From assembly GCA_000415965.1 (NCBI GenBank), contig KE356560.1:914758-978757 (forward strand): a stretch of 64,000 nt of DNA. The letters are read 5' to 3'. The position numbers and the translations under genes were made by a program. Below the pieces are notes generated by a model. That model searched no databases and was not told the DNA's origin. It saw nothing but the letters and a program-made list of their open reading frames with translations. The stretch comes from Haloquadratum walsbyi J07HQW1. Its GTDB lineage: Archaea; Halobacteriota; Halobacteria; Halobacteriales; Haloferacaceae. Below are positions 46,781 to 55,611 of this stretch, in pieces. The first letter of the stretch is position 1; each line of letters opens with the position of its first letter.

Positions 46781-48035
46781 GGTATCAGGCAATGTCAGCG
46801 AAGCGTTGATAACCCATCTCACTGACACAGCGAATCAGATCGATTTCGATGGTCTCTCGATTACGACTACCGATGATGGATACCGAGTCGAGACCCCATC
46901 GATTGAGGTGTCTGGACTGACTCACACGGATTTACTCGATTATATCACAACTGAAGAGCTTGCCCCCTATGCCACAAATTGGTACCACTGGGAATCGAGC
47001 CTTTCAGAACTTGGTCGTCACCGCCGGAGTTTCCTCCGACATGCAGAGGGTGCACATAACGACGATGTCATCACACGATATACAGCTCTTCGTTCTGACG
47101 ACGGATGTCTCACTGAGTGGGGAGAAATACAGCTGATAGCGACACTCGATGACCACGGTCGCCGTCAGTACGATATTCGACATCAAGATGACAAAGGAAC
47201 TGCGCCAAGAGCACTTGAGATACACACAGACCCGCGTGATGCCCGTGAGATTTCAACATATGATGATCGCGGTCGTTACCGACCATTACAGACGGCACCA
47301 TCGCTTCAGACAGGGTGGGTATTCCCAGATCTTGATGCACGCGATGCAGTCGAGACAATTAATTTTCTATACCCAGCCTCAATCGCTAACTGGAATCTTG
47401 AACGCAACGGTGAGCTTGATATTACACACTGGCGTGAGACAGTCGACCGCCAAACTGGTATCTACGGTGTTGTTGAAGAACTTCCTCGCTCGGCTGTTGA
47501 GTGGGTCGCAGAAGCCTGTTGTGTGGACTCACAATGTCTAAAACGTCGTGAGTGGCAGTATACCGAAGATGATCAATTAGAGGCTGACGGGGGAACAGGC
47601 GCGTTTCCCTGTCGGGAACCCTGCTCACTTGTTATCGCAGCATCACGTCGATGGACAAAGCTTGAGGAGGAGGATGAACGAACATACGAATTTGATCTGA
47701 CACCATCTGAGAAAGAACAGCTCGAAGCCATCATCGATGCTGTTGCTGACGGTCGGGTTGGTGAGATCCGAGAAGCCGATGTGTATGAGGGGGCTAATCA
47801 GTACCGAACCCGGTTCCTTCGTGCAAAGCGAGTCGACGAGGAGGGTCGTCTTTCAGGCACACCAACGGAACCGTCAACGGATGCAAGTCAGACTCAAAAA
47901 CATACAGCAGACAACACTGACCATGATGAGACAGAGTCTAAAGGTGAGTTACATGAGGGTGATGATGATGATCGCACCAATCACGCAGCTGAGACTCGAC
48001 CTGAGGGTAACACCGAGGCTAATGAAGATGTATAA
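46773..48035 (+). CDS. DR2241-family-like protein with 4Fe-4S motif
   Basis: The protein has 420 residues from the ATG at 46773, which overlaps the cbiX stop; an upstream in-frame ATG (46743) is also possible. The central part (about 70-260) is conserved-looking and contains RHRRSFLRHAEGAHND. A cysteine cluster near residues 246-290 (EACCVDSQCLKRREW, FPCREPCSL) fits a 4Fe-4S site. The C-terminal 60 residues are a polar D/E/T/H-rich tail. I recall DR2241-type proteins adjacent to CbiX in haloarchaea. A role in cobalt-chelatase redox or tetrapyrrole handling is inferred from this coupling. Confidence 0.75.
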   Translation: MIKVSGNVSEALITHLTDTANQIDFDGLSITTTDDGYRVETPSIEVSGLTHTDLLDYITTEELAPYATNWYHWESSLSELGRHRRSFLRHAEGAHNDDVITRYTALRSDDGCLTEWGEIQLIATLDDHGRRQYDIRHQDDKGTAPRALEIHTDPRDAREISTYDDRGRYRPLQTAPSLQTGWVFPDLDARDAVETINFLYPASIANWNLERNGELDITHWRETVDRQTGIYGVVEELPRSAVEWVAEACCVDSQCLKRREWQYTEDDQLEADGGTGAFPCREPCSLVIAASRRWTKLEEEDERTYEFDLTPSEKEQLEAIIDAVADGRVGEIREADVYEGANQYRTRFLRAKRVDEEGRLSGTPTEPSTDASQTQKHTADNTDHDETESKGELHEGDDDDRTNHAAETRPEGNTEANEDV

Positions 48036-48803
48036 CATACCTTATAATAATTGATTTATTAACCTTCTCATACATATAAGCTCAGATTTTTATTCTAAGC
48101 TTCCGACAGCTAGTCGGTTCCTAACACCGACATGCCTCGAAAGAATAGGCACGGCTTCGTATCAGTGAAAAGATATGCATCGCTTCATACTTGTTCATAT
48201 CCGCGATATCAATCATTCATCCTCCTGTAAATTGAGTGTATCTCAATCATCGATTTTGGATCTGTACCAATCAATAACTGTAATTGAACGCCCACAGAAC
48301 TCCTGCAGTCTGGATTAGCAGACGACGGAGAGAGAGAAGACATAGAGACACGATTGCGAGACAGTGCCCGGGTCCGTCGGGTCCGGATTCTGGTTCTGTT
48401 CATCATATGCGAAGAACTTCTTACGCCGCGTATCGATATTGTTCACACGCGATATCAAGCGTGCACCAACCGGTCGTGGTCGAGTGTCTAATCGAAATCG
48501 AAATCGGAATTAAGGGTGAGACGGGGCAGGACAGAGACACCCTGAACCGCCTGTGGAGGGAAACTCGCCTGCTGGATCTGGAGCCGCTGTCCCCTGGGGG
48601 GAAACTCCGACGCAGAAAGAGCCAGTCTCAACCTGATCAAACGAGAGCAAAAGAGACCTAACCACAGGAGATCAGGGTAGTTCAGTTAGTATGAGGTCAT
48701 ATCCAAACTGGCTTTGAGAGGAATCTCATCTGAGTTTATTAGCAACATCATGTTATGTCTTGATTCTTATAAAAATAATGACATTCCAGATAAACATTGT
48801 ATA
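48036..48803. other. Long intergenic region with probable transposon remnants
   Basis: These 768 bp hold no intact gene. A hexamer run lies at about 48490-48510. The stretch 48520-48690 is GC-richer and ends in GGGTAGTTCAG, similar to the end of the element at 27671. In one frame it codes for a basic, Pro/Gly-rich tail resembling transposase C-termini. A 125-codon plus-strand frame (48284-48661) is arginine- and serine-rich and unlike local proteins, so I do not call it. Confidence 0.4.
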
Positions 48804-49412
48804 CTAATTATCTAATATGTTGAGCAGCAATCCGAGTGCGACTGCAACTACCATACCAAGAACAGTTCCGACCAACAGCACTGTGAGCGAATCTGGAACA
48901 ATCATCGCAATAACAACTGCAACGACAAGTGCAACGAGTGCAAGCCCGCTGACAGCGGCAATTCCTCCAATTTCACTCTTAGTATCACCTCGCGCTTGGA
49001 CCCATTCCCACCCACGGGTAAGCACTGACCCGCTATCAGTATTAGATGCCTCTTGATCTTCAGTTTCCCCTGTTGTTTCATCGGTGTTCGATTCTGCCGC
49101 TGCAATTGTCACATGAACATAGTCGCTCTCGGAGCCATATCCTGATGCGACCGTGAGTTCGCCCTCGATCGGAGACTGATGAGTAGAGACACGAACACCA
49201 ACCCGACGGCTCTCATCTGATTTAACATAATGATTGACCTCGGGCAACCGTGCTCCTCGTGAAAGCTCTTCATCAAACCGGAGGTGAACATGCACAGACT
49301 CACCCATGTTTTGTAATTCGATATCGAAATCCTCACGAGCGGTAAATGCGTCAGGTGCATCAACTGCGTAGAGCTTCCCAACGTTCAGCCGGACCGTGAG
49401 TGGTTCTACCAC
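48804..49412 (-). CDS. Hypothetical membrane-anchored protein
   Basis: The 202-residue protein has an N-terminal beta-rich domain (about 1-110; LTVRLNVGKLYAVDAPDAFTAREDFDIELQNMGESVHVHLRFDEEL) like a small CARDB/Ig-like module. A D/E/T/S-rich linker (about 110-140) follows. Two hydrophobic helices at the C-terminus (about 148-172 and 175-199) would fix it in the membrane. I do not recognise a function. It is monocistronic. Confidence 0.65.
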   Translation of the reverse strand: MVEPLTVRLNVGKLYAVDAPDAFTAREDFDIELQNMGESVHVHLRFDEELSRGARLPEVNHYVKSDESRRVGVRVSTHQSPIEGELTVASGYGSESDYVHVTIAAAESNTDETTGETEDQEASNTDSGSVLTRGWEWVQARGDTKSEIGGIAAVSGLALVALVVAVVIAMIVPDSLTVLLVGTVLGMVVAVALGLLLNILDN

Positions 49413-49584
49413 GAACTGGGTGACGGCGCCCGCTAGTAAAAGGGTTTAGATCATCGTCGATTTATCAAATAAAATCGTCACTGGAAACGGAAGATAATTC
49501 TAACTGGAGGTGGAGTCGTCAGATTTTGATATATCAACTCACACCCTCACTACCGAATTGAGACAATTCATCTTCTCTGTCTAC

Positions 49585-49770
49585 TCATTCCTCGCGCATA
49601 TCTGGGGGAAGTAAGTTTGGAATTCCATCTTCGATTGGATACACCTCACCAGTCTCAGTTCCAATAAGCCGCCCTTCGATGATCTCCTCACCATCACGTT
49701 CATCGACCTCAAGTTCAAGCTCACTCTTATCAAGAGGGTCACAGAGGATATCCATCAGTGACTCTTTCAT
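49585..49770 (-). CDS. Trm112-family small protein
   Basis: The 61-residue protein begins MKESLMDILCDPLDKSELEL and contains EIIEGRLIGTETGEVYPIEDGIPNLLPPDM. This is the Trm112/UPF0434 fold, which activates methyltransferases of tRNA, rRNA and release factors. The usual zinc-ligand cysteines are mostly missing, since only one is present, as in many archaeal and bacterial members. It lies 86 bp downstream of purA. Confidence 0.85.
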   Translation of the reverse strand: MKESLMDILCDPLDKSELELEVDERDGEEIIEGRLIGTETGEVYPIEDGIPNLLPPDMREE

Positions 49771-49856
49771 CGATAACAGCCAAGATTGCGGTGGTAAAAA
49801 GACTACGGATTCTTGGCTTCTTTAGATTCGTTCAATGAGTCAGAGGCTGTCTTCAC

Positions 49857-51197
49857 TCATTGTGATGACTCATCAAGATTGAACGGATTGACCAATTCAA
49901 TTGTCTCAGCCCGGTCTGGTCCGACACCAATCGCATATATTGGGGTGTTGAGTTCGTCTGTGAGATACTCAAGATACTGTTTTGCATTTGCTGGAATCGC
50001 CTGGTATCCCTCGGTTGCAACATCACTCCATGCAACGCTCTCCCATGGGTCAAATGATCGAAGATTCGGCTCACATTCTGCCCATCGTTCTGTTGTTGCC
50101 GGTATTGTGAATTGTTCCTCGCCGTTGAGGTCATATGAGTGACCAACACAGACTTCATCAAGTCCAGCGAGAACATCAATATGGTTTATCACGAGTCCTG
50201 TAAATCCATTTGATCGCGTCGCATGCCGGAGCATTGGGATATCGAGCCATCCAATTCGACGAGGACGCCCAGTCACTGTTCCGAATTCACCACCCTTCTC
50301 TCGGATATGATCTGCAAGCGCCTCATCAGTACCTGTGAGTTCTGTTGGAAGTGGTCCGGTTCCAACTCGCGACAAATATGCTTTGATGATGCCAACGACT
50401 TCACCTTGACCAATAACTGTTGGACTGATGCCTGATCCAGTTGCTGCCCCGCCCGCTGTGGGGTTTGATGAAGTGACATAGGGGTAAATTCCATGATCGA
50501 TATCAATCGAGGTTCCCTGTGCACCTTCAAACAGGACCGTTGAACCATTCTCCAGGTGTTTATTGAGGAATTCTCCCGCGTTGATCGTCATATCTTCTTC
50601 AAGCAATCGTTTCCCAAGTTGCTGATACTCGGTAAAGAGCGATTCAACATCGAACGCCTCGTCCGTCTCAACCCCAAAAATGCTCTCAGCAAGTGCACGT
50701 TTTTGCGGGACGACATACTCGAGTCGATCTCGAAGGACACTCGGATCAAGTAAGTCTCCGATGCGGATTCCCCGTCGACCCGCCTTGTCCTCATACGTTG
50801 GTCCAATTCCGCGACCAGTCGTCCCAGCCTCAAGATCAGAGTCTGATTTGGCGTCTTCCTCAATTCCATCGAGAACCCGGTGATATGGCATAATGACATG
50901 TGCACGACGGGCGACACGGACATCAGGCGTGAGCCCGCGCTCACGGAGGGTGTCAATCTCAGTAAATAACGTCTTGAGATTGATTACACATCCGTTGCCT
51001 AACACACCAACCTTGTCTCGGACTGCACCACTCGGAACCAGCGACAATTTATACTCATCACCGTCTTCAACGACGGTGTGACCCGCATTGTCGCCACCCT
51101 GATAACGTGCGACGACATCGGCGCCGCCTCCCCATAGATCAACGAGCGCGCCCTTGCCCTCGTCTCCTAATTGGGAGCCGACGATTGTGACGGTCAT
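49857..51197 (-). CDS. purA: Adenylosuccinate synthetase
   Basis: From the ATG at 51197 (MTVTIVGSQLGDEGKG) the protein has 446 residues. Motifs are GDEGKGALVDLWG (GTP/IMP loop), QGGDNAGHTVV, TTGRGIGPTYEDKAGRRGIRIGDL and VLFEGAQGTSIDIDHGIYPYVTSSNPTAGG. It links IMP to aspartate with GTP hydrolysis, the first step to AMP; PurB, encoded 4 kb away, performs the next. An alternative start 11 codons upstream is less likely. Confidence 0.96.
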   Translation of the reverse strand: MTVTIVGSQLGDEGKGALVDLWGGGADVVARYQGGDNAGHTVVEDGDEYKLSLVPSGAVRDKVGVLGNGCVINLKTLFTEIDTLRERGLTPDVRVARRAHVIMPYHRVLDGIEEDAKSDSDLEAGTTGRGIGPTYEDKAGRRGIRIGDLLDPSVLRDRLEYVVPQKRALAESIFGVETDEAFDVESLFTEYQQLGKRLLEEDMTINAGEFLNKHLENGSTVLFEGAQGTSIDIDHGIYPYVTSSNPTAGGAATGSGISPTVIGQGEVVGIIKAYLSRVGTGPLPTELTGTDEALADHIREKGGEFGTVTGRPRRIGWLDIPMLRHATRSNGFTGLVINHIDVLAGLDEVCVGHSYDLNGEEQFTIPATTERWAECEPNLRSFDPWESVAWSDVATEGYQAIPANAKQYLEYLTDELNTPIYAIGVGPDRAETIELVNPFNLDESSQ

Positions 51198-51286
51198 ACA
51201 AGGAGATTCTACATGCCAGTTGAAACCCATTACGACTTTATTTATTCATGGGTAGACATTGTTCACTCACTCAAACATTACAGAAG

Positions 51287-51331
51287 CTTGAGGCGAAAGC
51301 CCGCGGCTTGAGCCGTTGGAGGAGGTCAAAG
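51287..51331. repeat. Solo end of an IS200/IS605-type element
   Basis: The text GAGGCGAAAGCCCGCGGCTT, then GAGCCGTTGGAGGAGGTCAA, resembles the hairpin-bearing 3' ends of haloarchaeal TnpB elements. A related end lies at 54211-54242. No transposase gene is adjacent, so it is a leftover. Confidence 0.5.
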
Positions 51332-51383
51332 CTCATTTTGGATATGATGTGCTCTCGGTGTTATTGAATATATCCTCGCCGTC

Positions 51384-52988
51384 TCAATCGTGTCTGAAAC
51401 AACGGTGACCGGTGAATGCCATTGGTATATCTTGTTCCTCACAGGTAGCAATCACCTTCTCATCGTTTACAGATCCTCCAGGCTGAATCACGGCTTCAAT
51501 ACCGGCGTCAGCGGCAGTTTCAACGCCATCAGGGAATGGGAAAAATGCATCAGAAGCCATCACACTCCCCGCTGGTCCACCCTTTTCTGCATGCTCTGTT
51601 GCCTTCATGACCGCTAATCGAACAGCATCAACGCGTGATACCTGCCCCATTCCAATCCCAACAGTCTCGGTTCCATCCGCGAGAACAATTCCATTTGATT
51701 TGACATGTTTTAAAACACGCCATGCAAATTGCATCGTCTGTAGTTGCTCCGCTGTTGGTTCAACACTGGTAACAATCTCAAGATCATCTCGTGATGGAGC
51801 CCACGTATCCTGTTCTTGAAGTAATCGTCCTCCAAGAAGCGGCTTCGATATCAGTGCTCGTTGTTGAGCATTCTTCTGAGACGTGTCGACAGAATCTACC
51901 TTTAGAATCCGAAGATTCTCGCGCTGTTTGAGGGTGTCAACCGCGTCGTCAGTATACTCCGGAGCAACGACGACTTCTTTGAATGAATCGATAATTTCAC
52001 CAGCGGTTGCAGCATCACACTCCCGATTCAATGCAACAATCCCACCAAATGCACTCATTGGGTCAGTAGCGAGAGCATCTGTGTACGCATCTGTTAGTGT
52101 TTCAGCGGTTGCGCATCCTGCAGGATTCGTATGCTTAATTACCGCCGCGGTTGGGTCTTCAAACTCCTGCACTAATCGCAATGCGGCATCGGCATCATTA
52201 TAGTTATTATATGATAGTTCCTTCGCCTCCCGGTTTAACTGTGGTGCCCTCACAACGCTTGGTTCAAAAGCAGTCATATCCGCGTACACAGCAGCTGCTT
52301 GATGTGGATTTTCCCCGTACCGTAGTGTGTCTGCGCGGTCACTCGACACATGTCTCTTATTTGGAAACTGACCGCTATCATCAATATCAATGGAGACCGT
52401 CGGTGGTGTCTCAGAGCGATTTATTGTGATTTTGTCGTGACTGAACCATCGAATCGCACGCGGATATGCAACAAATTCTGCTGTCGTGCGCACCCGTTCT
52501 TTGAGTGTGGAAACATCATCATCAGTTCGGACTGGGACAGACTCCTGTGTAATAATCGGACCATCATCGACAGCCTCTGTGACAAGATGCACAGTACACC
52601 CCGTCACCCGAACATCAGCGTCCAAGACTCGCTCATGCGTATTCAATCCTGGAAATGCCGGGAGTAATGATGGATGGACGTTCAACACCGGTGGTGTTGA
52701 TTCAATGAATGTCTCAGTGAGGACCCGCATGTATCCATCGAGGCATATGATATCGATTTCGTACTGGCTGAGTGCATCAAGAACCCGCTCTTCATGTTCT
52801 TCTCTGGATTGTTCATCTGGACGTTCAATCACTGCCGTCGAGATATCACGTGCGGAGGCCGCATCAAGCACGGGCGCGTCTGCATCGTTTGTCAGGATTA
52901 CTTCCATTGTCGCGCCTCCAGGTGATTGATCCGCGATGTGTAAGAGATTTCGACCGCGATTACTCGCTAACCCGGCAATCGTGGGCAT
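51384..52988 (-). CDS. purNH: Phosphoribosylglycinamide formyltransferase / AICAR transformylase fusion (PurN-PurH)
   Basis: The 534-residue protein has a GART-type domain at about 1-190 (LASNRGRNLLHIAD, LDGYMRVLTETFI, NVHPSLLPAFPGLNTHERVLDA with the catalytic His). It is followed by an AICAR formyltransferase domain (about 215-534; LRYGENPHQAAAVYAD, ELSYNNYNDADAALRLVQEF, VIKHTNPAGCATA, HAEKGGPAGSVMASDAFFPFPDGVETAA). The IMP cyclohydrolase part of bacterial PurH is absent; archaea use a separate enzyme. One protein thus performs both formyl transfers. It is upstream of purA on the same strand, with a 186-bp gap carrying a transposon end. Confidence 0.94.
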   Translation of the reverse strand: MPTIAGLASNRGRNLLHIADQSPGGATMEVILTNDADAPVLDAASARDISTAVIERPDEQSREEHEERVLDALSQYEIDIICLDGYMRVLTETFIESTPPVLNVHPSLLPAFPGLNTHERVLDADVRVTGCTVHLVTEAVDDGPIITQESVPVRTDDDVSTLKERVRTTAEFVAYPRAIRWFSHDKITINRSETPPTVSIDIDDSGQFPNKRHVSSDRADTLRYGENPHQAAAVYADMTAFEPSVVRAPQLNREAKELSYNNYNDADAALRLVQEFEDPTAAVIKHTNPAGCATAETLTDAYTDALATDPMSAFGGIVALNRECDAATAGEIIDSFKEVVVAPEYTDDAVDTLKQRENLRILKVDSVDTSQKNAQQRALISKPLLGGRLLQEQDTWAPSRDDLEIVTSVEPTAEQLQTMQFAWRVLKHVKSNGIVLADGTETVGIGMGQVSRVDAVRLAVMKATEHAEKGGPAGSVMASDAFFPFPDGVETAADAGIEAVIQPGGSVNDEKVIATCEEQDIPMAFTGHRCFRHD

Positions 52989-53034
52989 AATCGTCGGAGT
53001 TCACGCAGGTTCTAAATCAGTTCCGGTCTCATCA

Positions 53035-53997
53035 TCACGATTGACATCCTCCCATGTCTGAAGGCGGCGGGAATCCAACCGCTTGGTTGGGATATGACGG
53101 TTTGCAGTCTACCACTTGTGCCTGCGGTTGGAATCCTCGGGACAACTCATAGAGGTAGACTGAAGACTGTGCCAACCAGCCGGTACTGCTATCCCCATCC
53201 AAATCGGGAGCAGACTCGGAGTTACTTTCTGTGTTGTTGATATCGAGATGGATGTTTTCCGCCCCGTCCACGTCAGCGTTGAACGCCGCATCACACTCCT
53301 CGCAGACGTACAGACCACGTTCGACCCGCTGACTATCGTCTTCTGTCCCGCAGACACAATACGTCTTGCTCGTGTCGCGCTCTGAAACCTCTCCGACTTC
53401 GATGCCTTCCACTTTCGCCTTGTATTCGAGGATGTTCGAGAACCCGTCGAACGCCCACGCGTGCAACTCAAGGTTGCCGTGCTTGCCCCAGTTCTTCGAG
53501 TTGTCGTTGTCGTCCTCACGAACACCAGCGAGTTTCCCACTGTTGATTTGACCCACCTCTTGCTCGACATATCGTTCAACGATGTGTTTGACTAAGGAGT
53601 GAAAGAAATGGGTTCGACGATCTGACCACTCCGCGTGCAATCGAGTTGCTTGTTGTCCGCCTGAATCGTCACAGTTGGCGATTTCTTTCGGGAAGTAGTA
53701 GCCGTACCCGTACTGGTCCTGTTTCAGGCGGTTCCCGGGGTAGAGGTCAATACCTGCCGTCTCGTTACCGGGGGCGTCGGGCGTCTCCGCTTCGTGCTTG
53801 CACGCCAACTGCAGTTCCCAGCGCCCTTTTGCCCTGTCGTAGACGACCCTGACTTGTTGCAGGTTCTCGACTGTGACGCCGGGGCGCGTTTCGTATTCGA
53901 CAAGGATATGGGGGTGTTCTTTGTGATTCGCTCCTTTCGAGAGGTGCACTCGCCCATTGCTGGTGTCGTGGCGGATACCTTTCCGCTTCCACGTCAC
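53035..53997 (-). pseudogene. tnpB: Truncated TnpB (IS1341-type RNA-guided nuclease relative)
   Basis: The 320-codon frame matches the C-terminal two thirds of haloarchaeal TnpB: VTWKRKGIRHDTSNGRVHLSKG, then AGIDLYPGN, then WGKHGNLELHAWAFDGF, SERDTSKTYCVCG and a CEECDAAFNADVDGAENI zinc-ribbon/RuvC-III region. The N-terminus is missing: upstream codons contain stops. Relative to relatives I remember, about 16 residues appear deleted right after the first RuvC aspartate (GIDL). A 3' end hairpin of the IS200/IS605 kind lies at 53041-53071. It is most likely inactive. Confidence 0.8.
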
Positions 53998-54210
53998 CGT
54001 GCTACGCGGGTGTTCTCCTTGTCGTTTATATCCAATTGAATGAATTCGCTGTCTCTACTGATCGGACACGCATTGACATATATACAGACAGACGCTGTCG
54101 AAACAAATATTACACTCTGAGAGAAAACAAACGCCTCTCACTGTGGCGGTTGTATGAATGATCGCCGTTGGTACTTCGATATTCGCCATCAGGCTGTAGT
54201 TTTTTAATTA
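53998..54210. other. Spacer between two decayed TnpB elements
   Basis: About 210 bp with no supported gene; it probably comprises remnants of the first element and short host sequence. Confidence 0.35.
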
Positions 54211-55544
54211 TTTGAGGCGAAAACACACGGCTTCAGCCGTGACATAAAGCCGACAACTGGAAATCTAGCCACCAGACAGTAGCAAGTCGACTCCCAATAT
54301 CTGAGACGCACAGCCCATACCTATAAGATATGGAAGTACGGCGTATTGTCCTCGTCACGCTTGACGTGCCACGCTTCTCGGAGACACCGCCGACACGTTT
54401 TCCTGGTGCGCTCAATACGTCGTAGACCACGCCTTCCAAGGCGAATACGTCACCACCAGCAAGACACAGTCGGACGACGAAATCTACAACGACGTGCGTG
54501 AGAAAACGGACGGGTTCAACAGCGGTCGTGTCCAAGCGGCTCGCAATAATATCGCCGAAGCGTGCAAAAGCGTCGTTGTTCGTTGGAAGAAAAACAAGAA
54601 GGCGTCGAAGCCGCGCATGGCTTCCCCGCACGTCGTCTACGACCACCGTACCGCCAGCTTCAATAATGACTATGTGAGTTTTGCCACCACGGACGATCGG
54701 ATTGACGCCGACTACGTGTCACCGGACGAAGATAGCAATACGCCCCACGCTGAATACCTGTTCTCCGGCGAGTACGAAACCACAGGGGCGGAGGTACATC
54801 GGAAGCACGGCGAGTGGCAGCTCCATGTCCACTGCAAGAAGGAAATAGAGTCTGCCACGTCGGACCAGGTAACGACCACGCACGGGACGGTGCTTGGCGT
54901 TGACCTCGGCGTGAACACCCTCGCCGTTACCAGCACAGGCACGTTCTGGACGGGCGACGAGAGTATGAGAACCGGCGTGAAAACCTACAAGAGTGCGGCA
55001 CTCGGTTGACATATGAAAACAGACAGTCGGTCGGACGCAAAGAAGACCGATTCAAAATGACGCTTCACCGCATAGCGAACGAACTTGTCACAGAAGCCTG
55101 TAAGCACGAGTGTTCGGTGATAGCGTTTGAGGACTTAACCGAATATTCGGGAACGTACTGGCGCGTCGTTGGGACACAGGGGGCGTTCAACTGTCTATAT
55201 TACTCCGTCGAATACAAACCCACCGGGTAGGTATCACAGTGGAACAGATAGACCCTGAGAGCACGTCGCGTTGGTGTTCACACTGTGCTTTACCCATCCA
55301 GACAACTGTGAGTGTGAATCGTTTAATTGGCAGAAATGTGGGTCTGAGAACCACACCGATTACAACGCCGCGAAGAGCATCGGCTTGCGGTATCTTCGTC
55401 GCAACCAAACTGGGGGGCGGCGATGGCCCACCCTTGGGCGTGCGCTTGAGCAGTGGGATCATGAACGTGAACGGAAGCTATTTGGCTGTCTTATCTGAGG
55501 CTATGATCGGAGTCCCCCCCACATTCACGGGTGGGTAGCTCAAT
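54211..55544 (+). mobile_element. tnpB: Decayed IS1341-type element with frameshifted tnpB
   Basis: The left border contains a hairpin CACGG-CTTCAG-CCGTG (54226-54241). Coding sequence starts near 54330 and is readable in several frames. [20 protein letters not shown] continues into [20 protein letters not shown] and [26 protein letters not shown] (RuvC-I Asp); after a frame change comes [19 protein letters not shown] and [10 protein letters not shown] (RuvC-II Glu), then, in another frame, a CxxC region and [22 protein letters not shown]. At least three frameshifts or deletions inactivate it. The right border carries the palindromic CCCCACATTCACGGGTGGG at about 55515-55534, only 67 bp before purB. 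Confidence 0.8.
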
Positions 55545-55611
55545 CGATAGTGACGCATCGTCTATCAGTGTCATCGACATCCTTTTTGAGATACCACCGA
55601 CATCTCAGCGT

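Noticed and set aside
48284-48661. 125-codon frame between the DR2241-like gene and the membrane protein gene
   Set aside because: Arginine/serine-rich, crosses a hexamer microsatellite, no start signals; treated as remnant sequence.
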